Shown here piece by piece: positions 12,384 to 26,646 of a DNA stretch of 64,000 nucleotides (its first letter is position 1; each line of letters begins with the position of its first letter). The stretch is from Scortum barcoo. Its lineage: Eukaryota; Chordata; Actinopteri; Centrarchiformes; Terapontidae. Location of the stretch: NCBI GenBank assembly GCA_023238725.1, contig CM041550.1:10742440-10806439 (forward strand). Reading direction: 5' to 3'. Both the position numbers and the translations under genes were made by a program. The notes under the pieces were generated by a model, which saw only the letters and a list, made by a program, of their open reading frames with translations, made no database searches and had not been told where the DNA came from.

Positions 12384-15300
12384 GGGCGCTACATCATTAG
12401 ATAGTTTTGCAAATCAGTCATCTGGTTGCCATACCATTTGGTGCTATGCTGCAAGGCAAGATGCTAGCTGAGGTCAGAGACGTGTTAGATGACATCAGGG
12501 CAAAGGCAGGCTGGAGATCTGCCATGTGCAACTTTTACACAACAGAGTAAAAACGCTGGGCTTTATTTCTTGTCTTTCTCCCCCATCTCCCCCGCGTCCC
12601 TCTGTGTCCTTTTCTTTCTCTCGGTTTCTTGTGTTTTCTTCGTTTTTGCTGTCTGTCCTCGTGTCTCCCCTGTAAGTTTTTTTTCAGATAAGCTCTTAAA
12701 GAAAAAAAAAAAAAAAAGAGGGTCTGGCTTCGTGTTGTCCTGGAGGGAGTTTCGTCGCTTTGTCTCATCTTTCCGCAGTCCAAACTCCATCTCAACCTTC
12801 TCGAGCAAGAAGTGAGAAAATGGAAACTTGCCTTTTGTTTGGGCTAGGCTATATGACTCACGAGAAAACCATGGGAAAGATATAAGGGGAGATTGCAAGA
12901 GGCTATAATACAACCACTGTAGTCCTCTCAAGTCGAGAATACAGCAATACAGTTTTATGCTCTTGATCCTAATGAAACCACTGTTCCATTAATCTCTCCC
13001 ACCAGAATTCAATAACATTAATCCCACGCAGCTTCTCTCCCTCGCTCGGCCTCGGCCTCGTGCGCTCACTAATGCACTGCCGCTGCGCAACCGATGTCAT
13101 GAAGCCAGGCTGCCTGCCAGGTAATGACCTCATTGACCTTTGCTTAAATTTGGTGGTGCTGTGAAGCTGTGACGGCTCATCTGTGGTCTTTAGTTCACCA
13201 GCAATAAAGGGGACTAAAGCAGCGTCCAGCTTGGAGGTGTAATTGTGTAGGCAAAGCATAAAAAGGTCAACCTCGGGCCACGGCCTCTTTTGAAGCTGAT
13301 GGCCTCTGACTGAGGCTGAAAAGGCCCGCAGCCCTGCGTGTGTCACGTATGACCTTAACATGTGGACAGAGCTGAGCCGACTACAAAGCGATCTAAATCC
13401 AACCTGGCCAAATGAGTCTGGAGGTCAAAGATAAAGAAACAAGTGGCTGCAAGTGCCCAGAAGTGCATGAAGGCAGACAAACAAAATTCATTTCAGTTGG
13501 ATTGAATGCTTTGCTTTGGTGTCTTTATTCAATTGATTTTTTTTTTACAAAAACCAAAAGGAGAGCACCACACTAAATGTTACACGCAATTGCTCTTTCA
13601 ATGTAGATTTACACCAAAACAAAGAAATAAAATTGGAAAAGTAAGGATAGTAGAATGCTTTTATTTCTCAGTCCTGCACTAGTGGCGATAAAATTACTTA
13701 AATGACTGTGTAGAAACGCTCATGCTCATCAGTGCACGACCTCTTTAATAACCGACTTTCTAAAAAGGAGTCCGGCATGTCTTAGTCGGAAATACCAGCG
13801 AGACGGAGAGCCAAGGTCCGATCGCTCAGCTGATGACAGACACTTCCTCCTGCAATCTGCCTGATAACACTGTTTACACTGGTTACCTCACAGCAAACTC
13901 CTCATCCATTAAGACTTTTCCGCACTACCGACCACCTGAACAGGAGAAAACCGAATACGACCTGTGAAAGATTCAACCCGAGTTCATTTCAGTGCAACAC
14001 CTCGAAGCGGACTGGCAGTGAACTTTGCGATGTAAAGGGTTTAATAATGTGTTTTGCTTGCATGCCCTTGGACATGCCCATTTCAGAGAGGTGGAATTTC
14101 ATTTGGGGATGAAACTTCTGTGTTTTGTTTAGGCCTTGGGACTGTTCCTTTGCTTGACTGAACACTATAAGACAAGCAGAGGATCATTTTTCAGCCCAGA
14201 GTCCTGTAGCTGTAGCAGATGATTACTTCTCACATAGTTGCGAAAGAGGTTGCAATACCATAAAACTTATTTCTAAAGGTAAAAGTGTTAGTTAACATCA
14301 CAAGCCCACAAAGTGTCACAGCGTTACTGTAAATCTTGATGGCAAAATATATTTTACAAACAAACCTAAACCTTTTGTGAGCTGTGGATCTAATTCTGGT
14401 TATTGCTGCAGCCTTTGAAATGCAACATAGGTGAGTTCATCGAGCCGCCATCCTTGACAGCCTGAATTACATCAGCTAGTTCTACAAATGTGGTGCGTCA
14501 CCTCCAGCGTCATCTGATGTCACTGAGCTTCTCACCCTGCCAGAGGCCTTAAAACAGGCCACTGTGCAGAGAGCTACATTTTTGTAACTGTGATCGCATT
14601 TTTACTTTACATAGAGATCATGACTTTTGGTGTCCAAATCTACATTTGGGGTCTTGCTTTATGCCTCAGTTGTCTTTGAAAAACTGTTGATGTGATAAAT
14701 TCCAATATGGATTATTATGTTTAAGCTCTGACAGAGGTAGGCTTGAAGGACCCAGAAAAAAAACTGCATTGCTTCCACTGAGAGTCAGTGGAAAACATCC
14801 TTTAATGTCTTAACTTTGTTTGACACTACAAATATAAAGTTAAAGCAACACCATCTTTATAAATGGGGACAACACGCCAACTCATCGGCTAATCAGAAGG
14901 GCCTCGCTACATATCGAAGGACAACGAGGACAGGAGTGAAGTGATTCTTTGGAGGATGGTGTTAACCTCACCACTCTGCTCGGCAGGCAAGCTGCCCAGC
15001 TCCTAGAGGGAGGGAGGGAGGAAGTGTGTGACTGACTGAGGTGCTTGCTGACCCGTGACTGTGCTTTGCTCGCAGACACTAAAGCAACACACATTCCGAT
15101 CTGCAATCACAGGACACACACATCGTCCACTTTCACATTCGCCTGAGCAGGCACATGTGTACGTTAGCACACACATGCATGAACTCCAAATAGCCCACTT
15201 AGCAGCGTGGTTGATGTAAGCAGGGGAAAAACGAACGGCTTCTTTTCGTATCAGGCTGCAGGGATGCTCAGCTGCTCGGTCACACATCCCAGCACTGGGA

Positions 15301-15567
15301 TAAAGCCACTTCTGAGGGCCTTATCTGGAGACAGGAAGCGCACAAATTGCCTGAATGGCCGGAGAATGAGAGTGAAAGTGGAGAGCTTCAGTGGTCTCCT
15401 GTGACCTGCAGGCTCATTACGTTTAGCAGTCAACAAGTGCTCTGCAATTGGATCTAGCTGGCTCACAATTCTGCCTGAAACTTGCATATATTGAGCGTTT
15501 CATTTGACTCACAGAGCTTGGAAGGTGCATTTATGTCAGATCTTCTGCAAATACACCACACCGCAGG

Positions 15568-15637
15568 CCATCCATCTGTCCACTATCTTTAAACCTCACT
15601 TATCTATTGTAAGGTTGTGGTGGACTGGAACCCCTCC
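15568..15637. repeat. Degenerate 'CCATCCAT...' fish repeat fragment
   Basis: The order 'ccatccat', 'ctatctttaaacc', 'cttatctattgtaaggttg', 'ggactggaaccc' resembles the widespread teleost repeat whose consensus runs from CCATCCATC through a CGCTTATC block to a TGGAGCC block. This copy is short and diverged. Confidence 0.4.
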
Positions 15638-18600
15638 TTTTCCCCCTGACATTGCAATGTGCTTCTCTGATTAATTACTGCTAAGGGAACATACGATGAG
15701 ATCAATCAATCAATCCCCCGCAGAGCTGAGTCAGACAGATGCTGGCGCGGAATAAAATCTTACACAAAATGCTGCAGAAAAACCCTGTTAAGAGTTTCTC
15801 ACAACACCCAGATACTCTGACTCAACACTGATACTCGAAAGTGCAGAATATCAGTTTAATTCTTCTAATGATATCAGCCAGTTGGATCCGCAGTTGTGAC
15901 CAAACCAGCGCAAACACCTGTAGGCTGACGTAATTTAACCAGCCAACGGAGAGATTCAACAGCCCGATCATTTTACAGCAAAGTGATTTTGTGCCTCTCA
16001 ATAATGCTTTGAGACTGTCTTTCTCATCTTTTTTCATTGGAACACCCGGCACCTGAGATGAAAGTGAGACACTAACAGGCCTTTTCCCACAGCTGACATG
16101 GCCCGAAGGCACGATCTGTAACATACACCTCTCTGTATACTGTACATTAATACACCATGTAGAGTAATTGATGAGTCCTGCTGTACTGTGAGACACCAGA
16201 CCTGCAGGATATTACTTCTGCCTATAGAAACCTTTTTGCTCTTTAATTGGCCTTTTTTAGCGAGAATTATAAATTGCCCTTTCTCTCAGCTATTTCTCGT
16301 GCCTGTGAACGAACGGCCACGGCGAGCGATTCGAAGATAATGCGCTGTTTGTTTTTATCTTTATCTGTCAGCAGTCAGCATATGAAAATATGACTGACGG
16401 CCCTCAACCAGGAAGCCAGAGAGATTATGGCCCTTCAGTCACAATTTCTCACAATTTCAGGTCATTCAGTGCTACACGGGCTATAGCGTAGGCTGCAGCA
16501 TTGAAGTGGGCATTATGAAGAAATTCCTCTATTGCTTTATATACAGTTTTACATTATAAGAATGTGTTTAAGTGTAAAGCAAGAAGATGGCAATGTCTGG
16601 TAATATTCTACAACAACCAGGAATTTCAAAGGGACACGTACCAAGTTATAAATGGTAAAATGGCAAAATTTCATAAGAATGACAAATGAATGTTGTCTCA
16701 GGATATACATATCAGCCAAACCTCCTGCAGTATGCTGTTTTTTGTCTTATCATACTGAAGAGATATTCTCCTTTTCTTATTCAAACCTTCACACTCTGAT
16801 CCTTTGCTCTGTATGTACTTTATCTCTGTCACTCAGCAGCTCTTGTTATCTTCCCTCTATCCTCTACCTCCATATATTTACGCCTTGCGCTCACTCTCGC
16901 CGCCTGCCATTACTCCCTTTTTCACCGCCTCCCTGCCTTGCTTCTCCATCCTCCAGCTCCTCAATCAATATGCTCCCCACTGAAACTTCGGGCATTAATG
17001 TCAGCGGTCAAACCCCCGAGTGAGCCATGCAGTGAGGAATCTGACAGGCAGACAGACAGAAATGAACCCAGAAAAGATACTGCAGATTCCAGCCTAAGGT
17101 GAGCTCAGGTTAGCCTTGTGCTATTCACACTGTATGCCAGGGAGAAAACAAAGAAAGGGATCCAGAATATCTGCACTGCAATGAGATGCACTAAACGAGC
17201 CTCAGAGAAAAGCAGCATGGCCTGAAGCTAAACCCTATGTAAAGCTTCATTCTGACAACCGCGCTACGTCAAAGCCCTGGTTTGTACCTTCAGAGAGATA
17301 ACTCAGCATTTACATTTTGTAGGTGAACAATCTCTCAGATGTATGATAGATAATGGGTGTTATATCATGCAAAAACAAACTAAAAAGAGCAGCAGCAACC
17401 ACACGGGCTCGTCTGCTGTCAAACAGACTACAGGTATTCTGCCAGCTCTCCCTGCTTCCCCATACATGGGGAAAACAAGTGAATAATAAGCTTGTTCTAA
17501 GGCCTTTTTCCAGTCCCACATTCCACATAAGCCCACAATTCAAAGTCAGGCAGTCTCCGGACCAGGCAGCGGCGGGGCTGCTCACTGTTCTTCCAGGACA
17601 TGTGGAAAGATAAGGCGGGGAGAGTCAGCTGTTCTGATATTGTTCACAGGGCTCTCGCTCAGTAACACTAGCCAGCTGATACCGTCTGCCAACTCCACTG
17701 CAGGCTAATCGGCCTCTATTAGCTAATGTGGCGAAGCCTCTGCCTCGCTGGGGAAATTAAAGAGTTTCAAGCACGTCCCACAGGAATTCATTACGTGAAG
17801 TTGCATCCAGACCTGAGTCAAATATTTGCAAATAATTCCTGGAATTAGTTTCGACCTGCTCGGAGCAAGAGATGGCTGGAGCTTATTGTGTGTAAGTGAC
17901 TTAATGAGTGCCAGAAAAAAATGGACTATGTAAAAGTAACACCCTGACACTGTGTGAACTGTTCCCATGCAGTAAACAAGTGGTGAACTAAATAAGTTTT
18001 ATTCAAACCTCAGGAATTATTGGCCATTCTTGAGGATTCAGCCAAAGGTTTCTTGTGCTCACCACAGGAATGCATGTCAGTAACATATTGTTTTAAAACA
18101 AATATCTCTCAAATCGCAATTAATAAATCCTGGTTCATTACAGCAGACAAAATATCCCTTATTTATGGAACCAGTGTTCAGGGTGGGGTTTAACTCGTTA
18201 GCTGATGCTTCAAAAACAAGTGGAGCTGATTCCAAGACAAAAACAAACTCTTGTCCTGGCTAAGTCTTGTAATAGCATTTTTCACTGGGCGAGACGTTCG
18301 CTGCTCCAGACCCTCCACTACTCCTTACAGAGAGAAAAAAAACACAAGAATAAACGGTCAGCTCCGGAGAGAGAGACAGGGTGGCCAGCACAGGGTCTGC
18401 TTTTGCACTTATCCTCACACACACACGAAAGCCAGGGGCCAAATCCACAGCCTAACTCAACAAACAGGCTGTGACACCAGGGAGGGAGTATCGGTGTGTG
18501 TGTTTGAGTGCACACACGTACATGTGGTGTGAAGTCTGCCAATGTTGAAAAACACAAAGCGGGGCAGAGTTAAGGGGTCTCAGATGATCGTCTAAGCAGA

Positions 18601-21600
18601 CGGAGGCGGTAGCACGTGGTTTCCAGCCAGCGGCCGATTCCTTTTGCCCTGAAGAGAAAGTGCAGATTGATGGCCGTCCCTCCCCTCTGAAGCCCTGCAT
18701 TAGCCTATCATTCGTCTTCAGTGACCTGCAGGGGATAGAGCACTCATCCTGAGGCAGCATCAGTAACAGTGGGTCAGAGGTCGAGGCCTCGAGGAAGACA
18801 CCGCTGAGTCCTGCTGACAGTTCATCCATGCAACTCCTCAAGAAGAGAGAAAGAGTCATAAAGTAACACTTAACACATGAAATGCATGCAGATGTTGGAG
18901 TTCTTAATGATTTTTTATTAGCACAGCTCTTAAAAATCTCGCTCAGAGTGAATAAAAACAAAAAGATAAAACATGCCTCTCAGTTTTAATGCTTTTTGCA
19001 ATGCCAGAGAAAAATAAGCCAGTAACAGCAACTGCTTTTGATGAAGCTTAATATTTCCAGCAGTCTGAGTGAATAAGGTGTGTCAGCTCCACTGTTGCCA
19101 TAACGACCCAGAAAGAATGTATTTTTACTACTCTGCAAGGCGGGATTAATATGCATCTACAAAAAGCACAGTGATTGCAAATTCATTTTCAAAAATGTTA
19201 TATAGGCTGACATACACACACACACACATTTTACTGCAGACGCTGTGCTTGCATCACCATATAAGGATCCAGTGTTAATGAATATGTAGCCTTAATTCTT
19301 AGAATTTGTTTCAACATGGCTTTTACTGCATCGGGATGACTATAATCAGGGGGAAGTCATCCCCAAAAAAGATACACTTGAAATACTTGCGAATCCTGCG
19401 ATTGTTTCTAGTATTCCCTGTGTTGGTCAATGTGGCAAAGCACATACACGCGGTACAAACAGGTTAAAAACAAGCAACACGAATAATTGGTAAATGTTAA
19501 TTTCCCTGAGGTCTGACAAACTCCAGCTGTTTCTGTGTAAGGGGAAAATTTAAATCCAGGCCTCATTATTCCTCCCACTCTTCTTCCTCCCTTTTTTTCC
19601 CTTCTCCTCCAGCTGACCCTCTGGACACAGACATGTAAATACAAGCCTCTTTATAGATTTGGCTTGGAAGGACTGACTTTAACCTCAGAAAAGCAGGCCA
19701 AACTGCAAATCTGGAGTGGACTTGAAGTCATCTTTACATGTTTCAGTGCATTTTTTTTTCAGGGGGTTTAGCTTCAGCGACATGACATTCATTCAAACAT
19801 TCCCCTCACATGAGAGTTAACTACTCGTTTTACAGCACACGGAGGGCAAAAATAGACAAATGGAAATGTTTTCACAAGGCTCCACCGATATTCGCTTGTC
19901 AAAAGAGTCGTACAGGAAGAGGAGCACAGGAACCAGCAGGAGTTTCACGATTCAGTTGTAATATTGGTGATGTGTTTTCTGCACTGACAGCGAGCCTTTG
20001 TTGTGTAAATCCTTCCCATTTTTAGTTTTACTGAGCTTCATTGGATGCGGCTGTTGTTGCAGGAGCTCATCCTCCTCTCCCTGCTCCCCTCTCTGCACAC
20101 TGAGTAAAGTCACCTGGTCATCAGAGATCTATGATTTAATGTCCCGATGGCTAAATATAGACCTGGCACAACCACAACAACAGTGAAATTAAATTCTGTT
20201 TGTCTCATCAAATTAGATAACGAGGAGGGGGACGAGGAGGCAGCGACTCTGTCATGGGTTAGCTTTCTGATTTTCAGGTCATATGGTTTGCTCACACACA
20301 CACACACCACATAATTGCCAATTACACCAAACTGGAGGCTGTGGTAGTAAGCCTCGGGAGAAATTTTGCACTCAAGTGTGTGTGTGTGTGTCATCAGGGG
20401 CATGACACAGTGGGAGAGGCTGCCGGCAGATATCTGCCACTTGTTGGCATTTCAGACTTGACTGCTTCTCCCATGTAATGGCAGACAGGGTGGAGTCGGC
20501 ATGTGTTGTATATTTGGTATCACGACAATTACTATCTGGTATTATTGAGAATGTTGAATCATCCTTTTGTTGCTTTGTTGGTTGTGGCTGAGACAGGATA
20601 AAGCGAGGCAAACCCTCAAGCTACTGTAAAAAAAAAAGGACTCGGTCATTTTGAAGTGTGAGAATCTCAGCTTAAAATAAATTACTGCATTATTTATTAG
20701 TTGCATCCTTGCATGTAGGAACACACAGTCGACTTAAAGTGACAAAATACTTACTAAAAAGTTTATGAAAAGGTGGGGAGGGTCTTAAACTTGGTCGTGT
20801 AATGAGTTTTTTGGATGGAGGCAAAGGGGAGGGGATGCGAGGGCTTCTGAGATTCAACAACTGAGCTCCAACTGTCATCATGAGTCAAGTCACACACACG
20901 TTACGGGACCGGAGCCATGAGCCATCAGCCACAGGACTGCAGAGGCCTGTGACCTCTATGTCAAGAATGTTGTGAGTAAGAGCACCGAGACGTGACGACG
21001 TGTGTGAGTGTGTGTGTGCATGTGTGTTATATTAGATTACAGGTCAGCTTAAAGTTGTATCCATGTCATTGTTCGTCCCCGAGCGCCTGAAATTCCACCA
21101 GTAACACTGAATAAAAAAAGTTGTTGGATACTGCTCATCGCTCATTGGACAGCGAGTATAAAAACTGGTTGAAGTCAAGTTAGTTAAAGGAAAGAAGCTT
21201 GGTCCAGAAATGTTCTTCAGACTCGAGTAAAAAACTTCAACTCTGCTCTCTTATCAGCGAGAACATCTGGAGTGTTCGCGGCAGTGCCAGAGAAAACATC
21301 ACAGTGATTGCTCTGGACTTTGAACATACATACTGTGAGAGACCATGTTCATACATCATTACTCAGGAATGGAGATTGGATGCAATCTCCTACCTGACTA
21401 CAAAAAAAAGAAAAAAAAAGCAAGTCAAATTTACATTTAAAGAAAGATGTGTTTTAGTGATCTTCTCATAGTTACAGAGGAAATCAAAGCGAATGAAGGG
21501 AAAGAAGAAAGGCTGCTCAGATGCCAGGTGGAATAACATTAACTTGCCCGGTAAAACCCGCAGCCGCGCTTTGATCAAGAAAACCATCTCTCATTCACCA

Positions 21601-21879
21601 CCGTTTCCAAATCTTCAGAGGCAAAATGGTCAAGAGAGGTGCTGCACTAGGTTTTATCGCGCTGTTATTTCACGGCTGAGGCGCTGCGTAAGTTTAACAG
21701 CAGAAGCAGATATTCAATCATGTTCAATCGCAATTTATCGAACGCGCACTCAGACAGGCAATTCAGTTACAGCTCTCTCTCTGTATCAGCAGATGGTTAT
21801 GTAGGTTAAAGCATCTATATCATTGTCTCTTTCATCTCTTCGCCTCAACATTAAAGGGCTATTTCAGTTTAAATAACCT

Positions 21880-22160
21880 GGGGTAGGGCTGAACCATATG
21901 CAAACATAACAAAAAAAGTGATTTTTAGATAGATATTTCTTTATGAGTCACGGTTTTAGTGGGATTTTCTTTAATTTTACTTTCACTTAAAAAACAAAAA
22001 TTCTGATGATGATTTTTGTTTGGGTCTGAAGTTGTGACACATTTTACCTTCATCAGAATCACTGCAGCTCCTGTGATCTGGATTTTGCAGTTGGCGGCTA
22101 TATTGGTTAGTTAAGCCTCTATTACATTTTCAGGTCTCAACAATTAACTCAATGAGTGCC
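21880..22160. repeat. Degenerate dispersed fish repeat ('GGGCTGAAC...' type)
   Basis: Starts near 'tagggctgaaccatatg' (21885-21901) and continues through 'cacggttttagtgggatttt' (21949-21968), 'aaaattctgatgatgatttt' (about 21997-22016) and a closing 'acattttcaggtctcaacaa' block. I recall this series from an abundant non-autonomous fish repeat that begins GGGCTGAACGAT. The copy is diverged and not coding. Confidence 0.5.
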
Positions 22161-22545
22161 AAGTTATTATTTCTGAAAGAAATGATGACCAAAACTTTTT
22201 AACAGCTTTGATGAGGTTCACCTTTCAAAGAGCACGAGCTCTTAAATGCAGAGGAAAAAGAATTGACTCAGAAAAGAAGACGTTTAGTGAGATGATTTAC
22301 AGACATTAGTTGGTAATTGTTAAATGCTGAAAGAGACTCCGGAGTTTGGCAGTTTCGCCTTAGGAGCTTTAAATGCAGTCCTGACTTGCCCTCGCTTTTG
22401 CGTCCCTCTTTTCTTCCAGGCTGTGAATAACACACTGGGAAAAGTCTCGGAGGAGGAACAGTAGCAGAGCTCACCTAAAACTGTCTGCCTGCTCGGAGCA
22501 CACAGACTGAAAACACACTCCGGTATGAGAGCAGAGTTTTATATT

Positions 22546-22597
22546 AAAAAAAAGATGGAAAAAAAAAACTACACAATAAAAAAAAAAAAAAAAAAAA
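22546..22597. repeat. A-rich low-complexity tract
   Basis: Three A runs (8, about 10 and 19 residues) separated by a few bases. Confidence 0.9.
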
Positions 22598-23923
22598 CTC
22601 CCTCAGTTTGATTTTATTCCTCCCCTCCCTTACTGGGACACTGAGGGGAATGAGGTAAAGTAGAGGGAGGCGCAACTTGGCCTTGTTCTTTTAAAAAGGC
22701 TGGGACAACCTGCTACGCTCTGTGCCTGTTTGTTGTATGTAGTCGTGCCCTCCAGCAGCGGCGGGGATTTGGAAACCCCTCTCCTCACGGTTAAGTTGAT
22801 AGGTCACGGCACATTCCAGACATTTTCTGTCTGTTTGTTTTCCACCAGGAAGGCTCACAATGCAGCCTGCTGCTGCTACAAAGGGCCCTGTTTGTCTTTG
22901 ATCTGAACATCACACCTGAGTAGGCCGAGACATTGATTGACCCCCACCACCAGAAAAAAAAAAAAAAATCAATCTGAACTTGTTTATGGTTTTCTCAGAC
23001 ATCTCTCTGGTCTCACTGCTTGTTTTTCACGACTTCAAAGGTTTCTTTAAGAAGTCCATACTTTTCTAATAATGTTACGCTACAGTCAGAGCAGAGTACG
23101 ACATTCATCAGATGCACATTAAAAAGTACATATTTCATTGTAAAAAGATGACCCTGGCTACGGTAGGTAAAACAGCAACACCACATTAGCCGTTTCAGTG
23201 TTATCAACCATGTCTTTGCAGCGCTCTCTCCATGCTCTCACTGCTCGTCGTCCAGTTGCTGATCGAGCTACATTCATGGACTCCACGCGGTCCCGTCATG
23301 CTGCGCAGGCCGACCTCTGCCAGCTCCAGACCAGAGACGGTAAAGAGAAGCTAATGGGCGTTGATAGCACCGACCAGCACGGCGTTATTACACCCCCGCT
23401 CTGGAATGAACTGTCATCATTTATTTCAATTAAACTTCTGCACTCTGGCAGCTTATTAAACTGGGATCCAAAGTGGACTATAATAATCCCTCTCTGACCA
23501 GATACAGAAGATGATTTGACGGACAGTTTCTGTGATTTCACATTTGTAGTCTTTATTACCATTAAGGCCTCAATTGTGAGCAGGGAGCCAGCACAACAAA
23601 GGAAGTACAAACAGTGACGGTTCAAGAATAATGTCACTAAAGGACTGCTCTTTTATGACATGAAAACATCACATTTACACTATGTGATGCTGAACACGAG
23701 ATCTGACACTCTTTTGCTTGCGTGTTTGGACCAATCGAGTGTTCAGGAGATGAGCCGAGAGGCAGTGTTTTTGGTGTTGGTGTGTCATTAGTGTGACAGC
23801 TGAACAGGAGCTGCTGCCTTCACTGACAGTCAAGGAAATGCCTTCCATTAATGCCACAGAATGAATGTGTTAAAGAGCATATACGTACGCTGGCAGCATA
23901 GCTATGTGTATTACGCTTACGCA

Positions 23924-24090
23924 CTCTTATTGATCCCCAGCAGGGAAATATGGTTGTTGCAGCAGCACAGGACATAAATAAATAAAAGATAAGCATAGAG
24001 AATAACAGAAATAAGTCACAAGTGGTAAACTAAAATGAGAGAAGAATATAAAAATAAATATATACAAGAGCATTAGGAGACAAAATGGTA
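23924..24090 (-). repeat. LINE-like 3' end fragment
   Basis: On the minus strand it reads 'ATATTTCCCTGCTGGGGATC' followed by 'AATAAG', preceded by A/T-rich text. This matches the signature found at the 3' ends of many fish non-LTR elements (a TTTCCCC...GGGG block, then ATCAATAAA). No reverse transcriptase remains. A plus-strand relative is at 49780-50095. Confidence 0.5.
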
Positions 24091-26560
24091 AAGAATATTT
24101 CAAGAGACAAGGTGAGATCAAATAATCAAGACAGCAAAGAGAGAGTGTAATGAAGGACCATCAGTGGTTTTTTACCTTGGGCTTTGAAAAACTTTATAGA
24201 GTATAAAGGCTCCCTGCACATCTCACTGACCTCAGCCCTGCAGCCCCCTTCTGTCCTCTGCATGAAATCCACTCAGCCACCTTGAAAACACTGCAGTACA
24301 AATGTTGTGAACATACTGTACTCCTGCAGAAAATGTGAATTATAGAAATATGCTCTTGGAGCGAGTTCTTAATGTTTTGTGAGTGTGGTTCACAGCGCAG
24401 AGAGAATTTGGTTCTGTCTGTATGTGTGTTTTACCGTGGCTGTGATCAGAACAGAGAGAGGAAAGATTGAGCCGAGGTGTTAGCTCGAGGGGGGTGCTCT
24501 TAGCTGCCGTCCATCACTCATCCTAAGCCTCCACCAAATGGGCACAGGCGGCGTGAGGGATCAAAGATGCACACACAGGTGAGTGGATGGCAAAGAATTT
24601 ACACTGGAGAGCCGATCGGGGCAGAACAAAAGCCTTGACGGGCAGAAGAATGCGGCTCACAGAGGCAGAGTCAATTTTGCAATGTGTCCTTGAAGTGGGG
24701 CATGAGGCTTGTTTGGTCAGCAGATCTCTCCGGCGCCCACTGCACTGCCCTGCTCTGCTCTCCGCCGCTCGTGCCATCTCTCTCTCTCGCAGCACGGACA
24801 CATGCAGAGTCACCCCTGGCGCCAAAGGCACCGTGCCTGACGGCGCTCACAACAAAAGAAAACACAACCCGAGGAGATATTCGTCAAGCAAAAATAGCAC
24901 TTCGTCCAAATGCACCTTCTGGCCAACCGCAGAGCTCATGAGGATAAATAATCCAGATTCATCTATTTAAGATTTTACTTTAGGCTAATTTTAAGGTATA
25001 GTCAATTGTGTTACTGTAAACTAGATGAAAATGTACATTCATAGGTTGAATTTTAATGTATATAATAGTGTCATAAGGAACCGTTGGAAGCTTGATGTCG
25101 CCATAAGTAAAATAAGCTTGGATAGTAATTCTCTCTGTTAATGTTTTTCTAATACATTAATTCACCAGTTAAAAGGGTTGTTGGCCTCCCATTTTCAGTG
25201 GTTGGGGTCCTTGATGAAATCGTAAAGTGCTGAAACAAATTATGTGGAATTAATTTAGCTGTTTTTCCATGAAAAATGAAGTGAACAGTTAATAGTCTTG
25301 GACAAGGTTATCAAGGGACCATGTCAGACCAGAGTAATGAAATGTACTACATGTCGATCAAGCTTCACTGACACTACAGACTAAAATACGTATTCACTGG
25401 CACTTTTAGCATTTCTTTCTTACACGGTGTGTTTGAAAATGCTGCTGTCTGTCTTAAGGCTGTGGACTGCTGGAGTGTGGCAGTGTGATCAAGTTGTGGA
25501 GCGATTTGTGCCGTCAATTGTAACCATAGCAATAAAGCACTACATGCTATTAAACGCTGCAGAAATAGCGGCAGTAAGTCAGTGACACTTTGTGGTTGAA
25601 TCAGTTTGCAGAGAAAGAAAATATTTGGGTTTTTTTTTTTTTTGTATCTTAAGTTTCAGATTCAATTCCTTCAAGATCCTTCTGAGCCAAAAACCAACAC
25701 AATACTTCCATGGGGACAGACTGAAACAATGTTAATGCTCATTTTACAATGTCAAAAGGTTGATTAAATAATATGTGGATTAAAATCAATGACTATTTTG
25801 CTAATCAACTCTGACAATCTAATCAAACAATATGGAGAATAAAAGTTTCTGCTCCTAAAACGAGACACATTCTTTTCTCCAATCAAACTGTAAAATGCAT
25901 GAATAGCTCTCGGTTTGTTGAAAAGTTTCACTTAATAAAGACTATATTATTGGCTCATTTATGGGTTAAAACAAAAGATCAACTGATAATGACAATGATA
26001 ACCATTACTGAGAGCCACAAGGACATTTAAAATCCCCATGCTGGAGGAAATCTTACTATGTAGACTCATCCCAACTTAAATAAACAAAATGAAGAAGAGA
26101 CATATTTCTGCATATTATATTCCCCACAGAGCCAGCCATTAAATATTCAGGGCTCCTATAAAGAAAGACAGGATGTTGAGGAGTACTGTAAAGAAAACAG
26201 ACAGGCGGGACATACAGTGGCGGATCATCGCTGGGCTAAAATGAGACACAGCCCTGTGGTTTGCACTTTATAAATGATAGGAGTACCTTAAAGATCCACC
26301 CCGTGCAAAAAGCAAATGGACCAAACGTGCGCACACTTCTATGTGCACAGGCTTGCACATACAGGCAGAAGCATATGAGAGCAGCACAAGAATCTGAAGC
26401 TCTACCCCGCTCCGAGGCACACCCTTGAAATATTTATGACCCTCCACGTTCTATCCTCCGCTCTGGCAGGGGCACAGCATAGCTGCCTCTTTATCTCCGA
26501 ACTGGACTTTACAGCAGCCAGCTAGCTCGCTCCGAGGTTCAACATTCTTCTCTTTTGGAT

Positions 26561-26646
26561 CCTATTACAGAGCTTTAACCAGCAGCCACGTACAAAGACC
26601 CCTATTACAGTAAGCTAACCAGCCAGCTAAATCACGTACAAAGACC
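26561..26646. repeat. Two-copy short tandem duplication (~40/46 bp)
   Basis: 'cctattacag' at 26561-26570 recurs at 26601-26610, and 'cacgtacaaagacccct' at 26587-26603 recurs at 26633-26649. The second unit carries a few extra bases, so this is a small tandem duplication. Confidence 0.85.

Noticed and set aside
12969..13361. 130-codon minus-strand frame
   Set aside because: Normal composition but no family resemblance and no splice partner, so probably chance within the intron.
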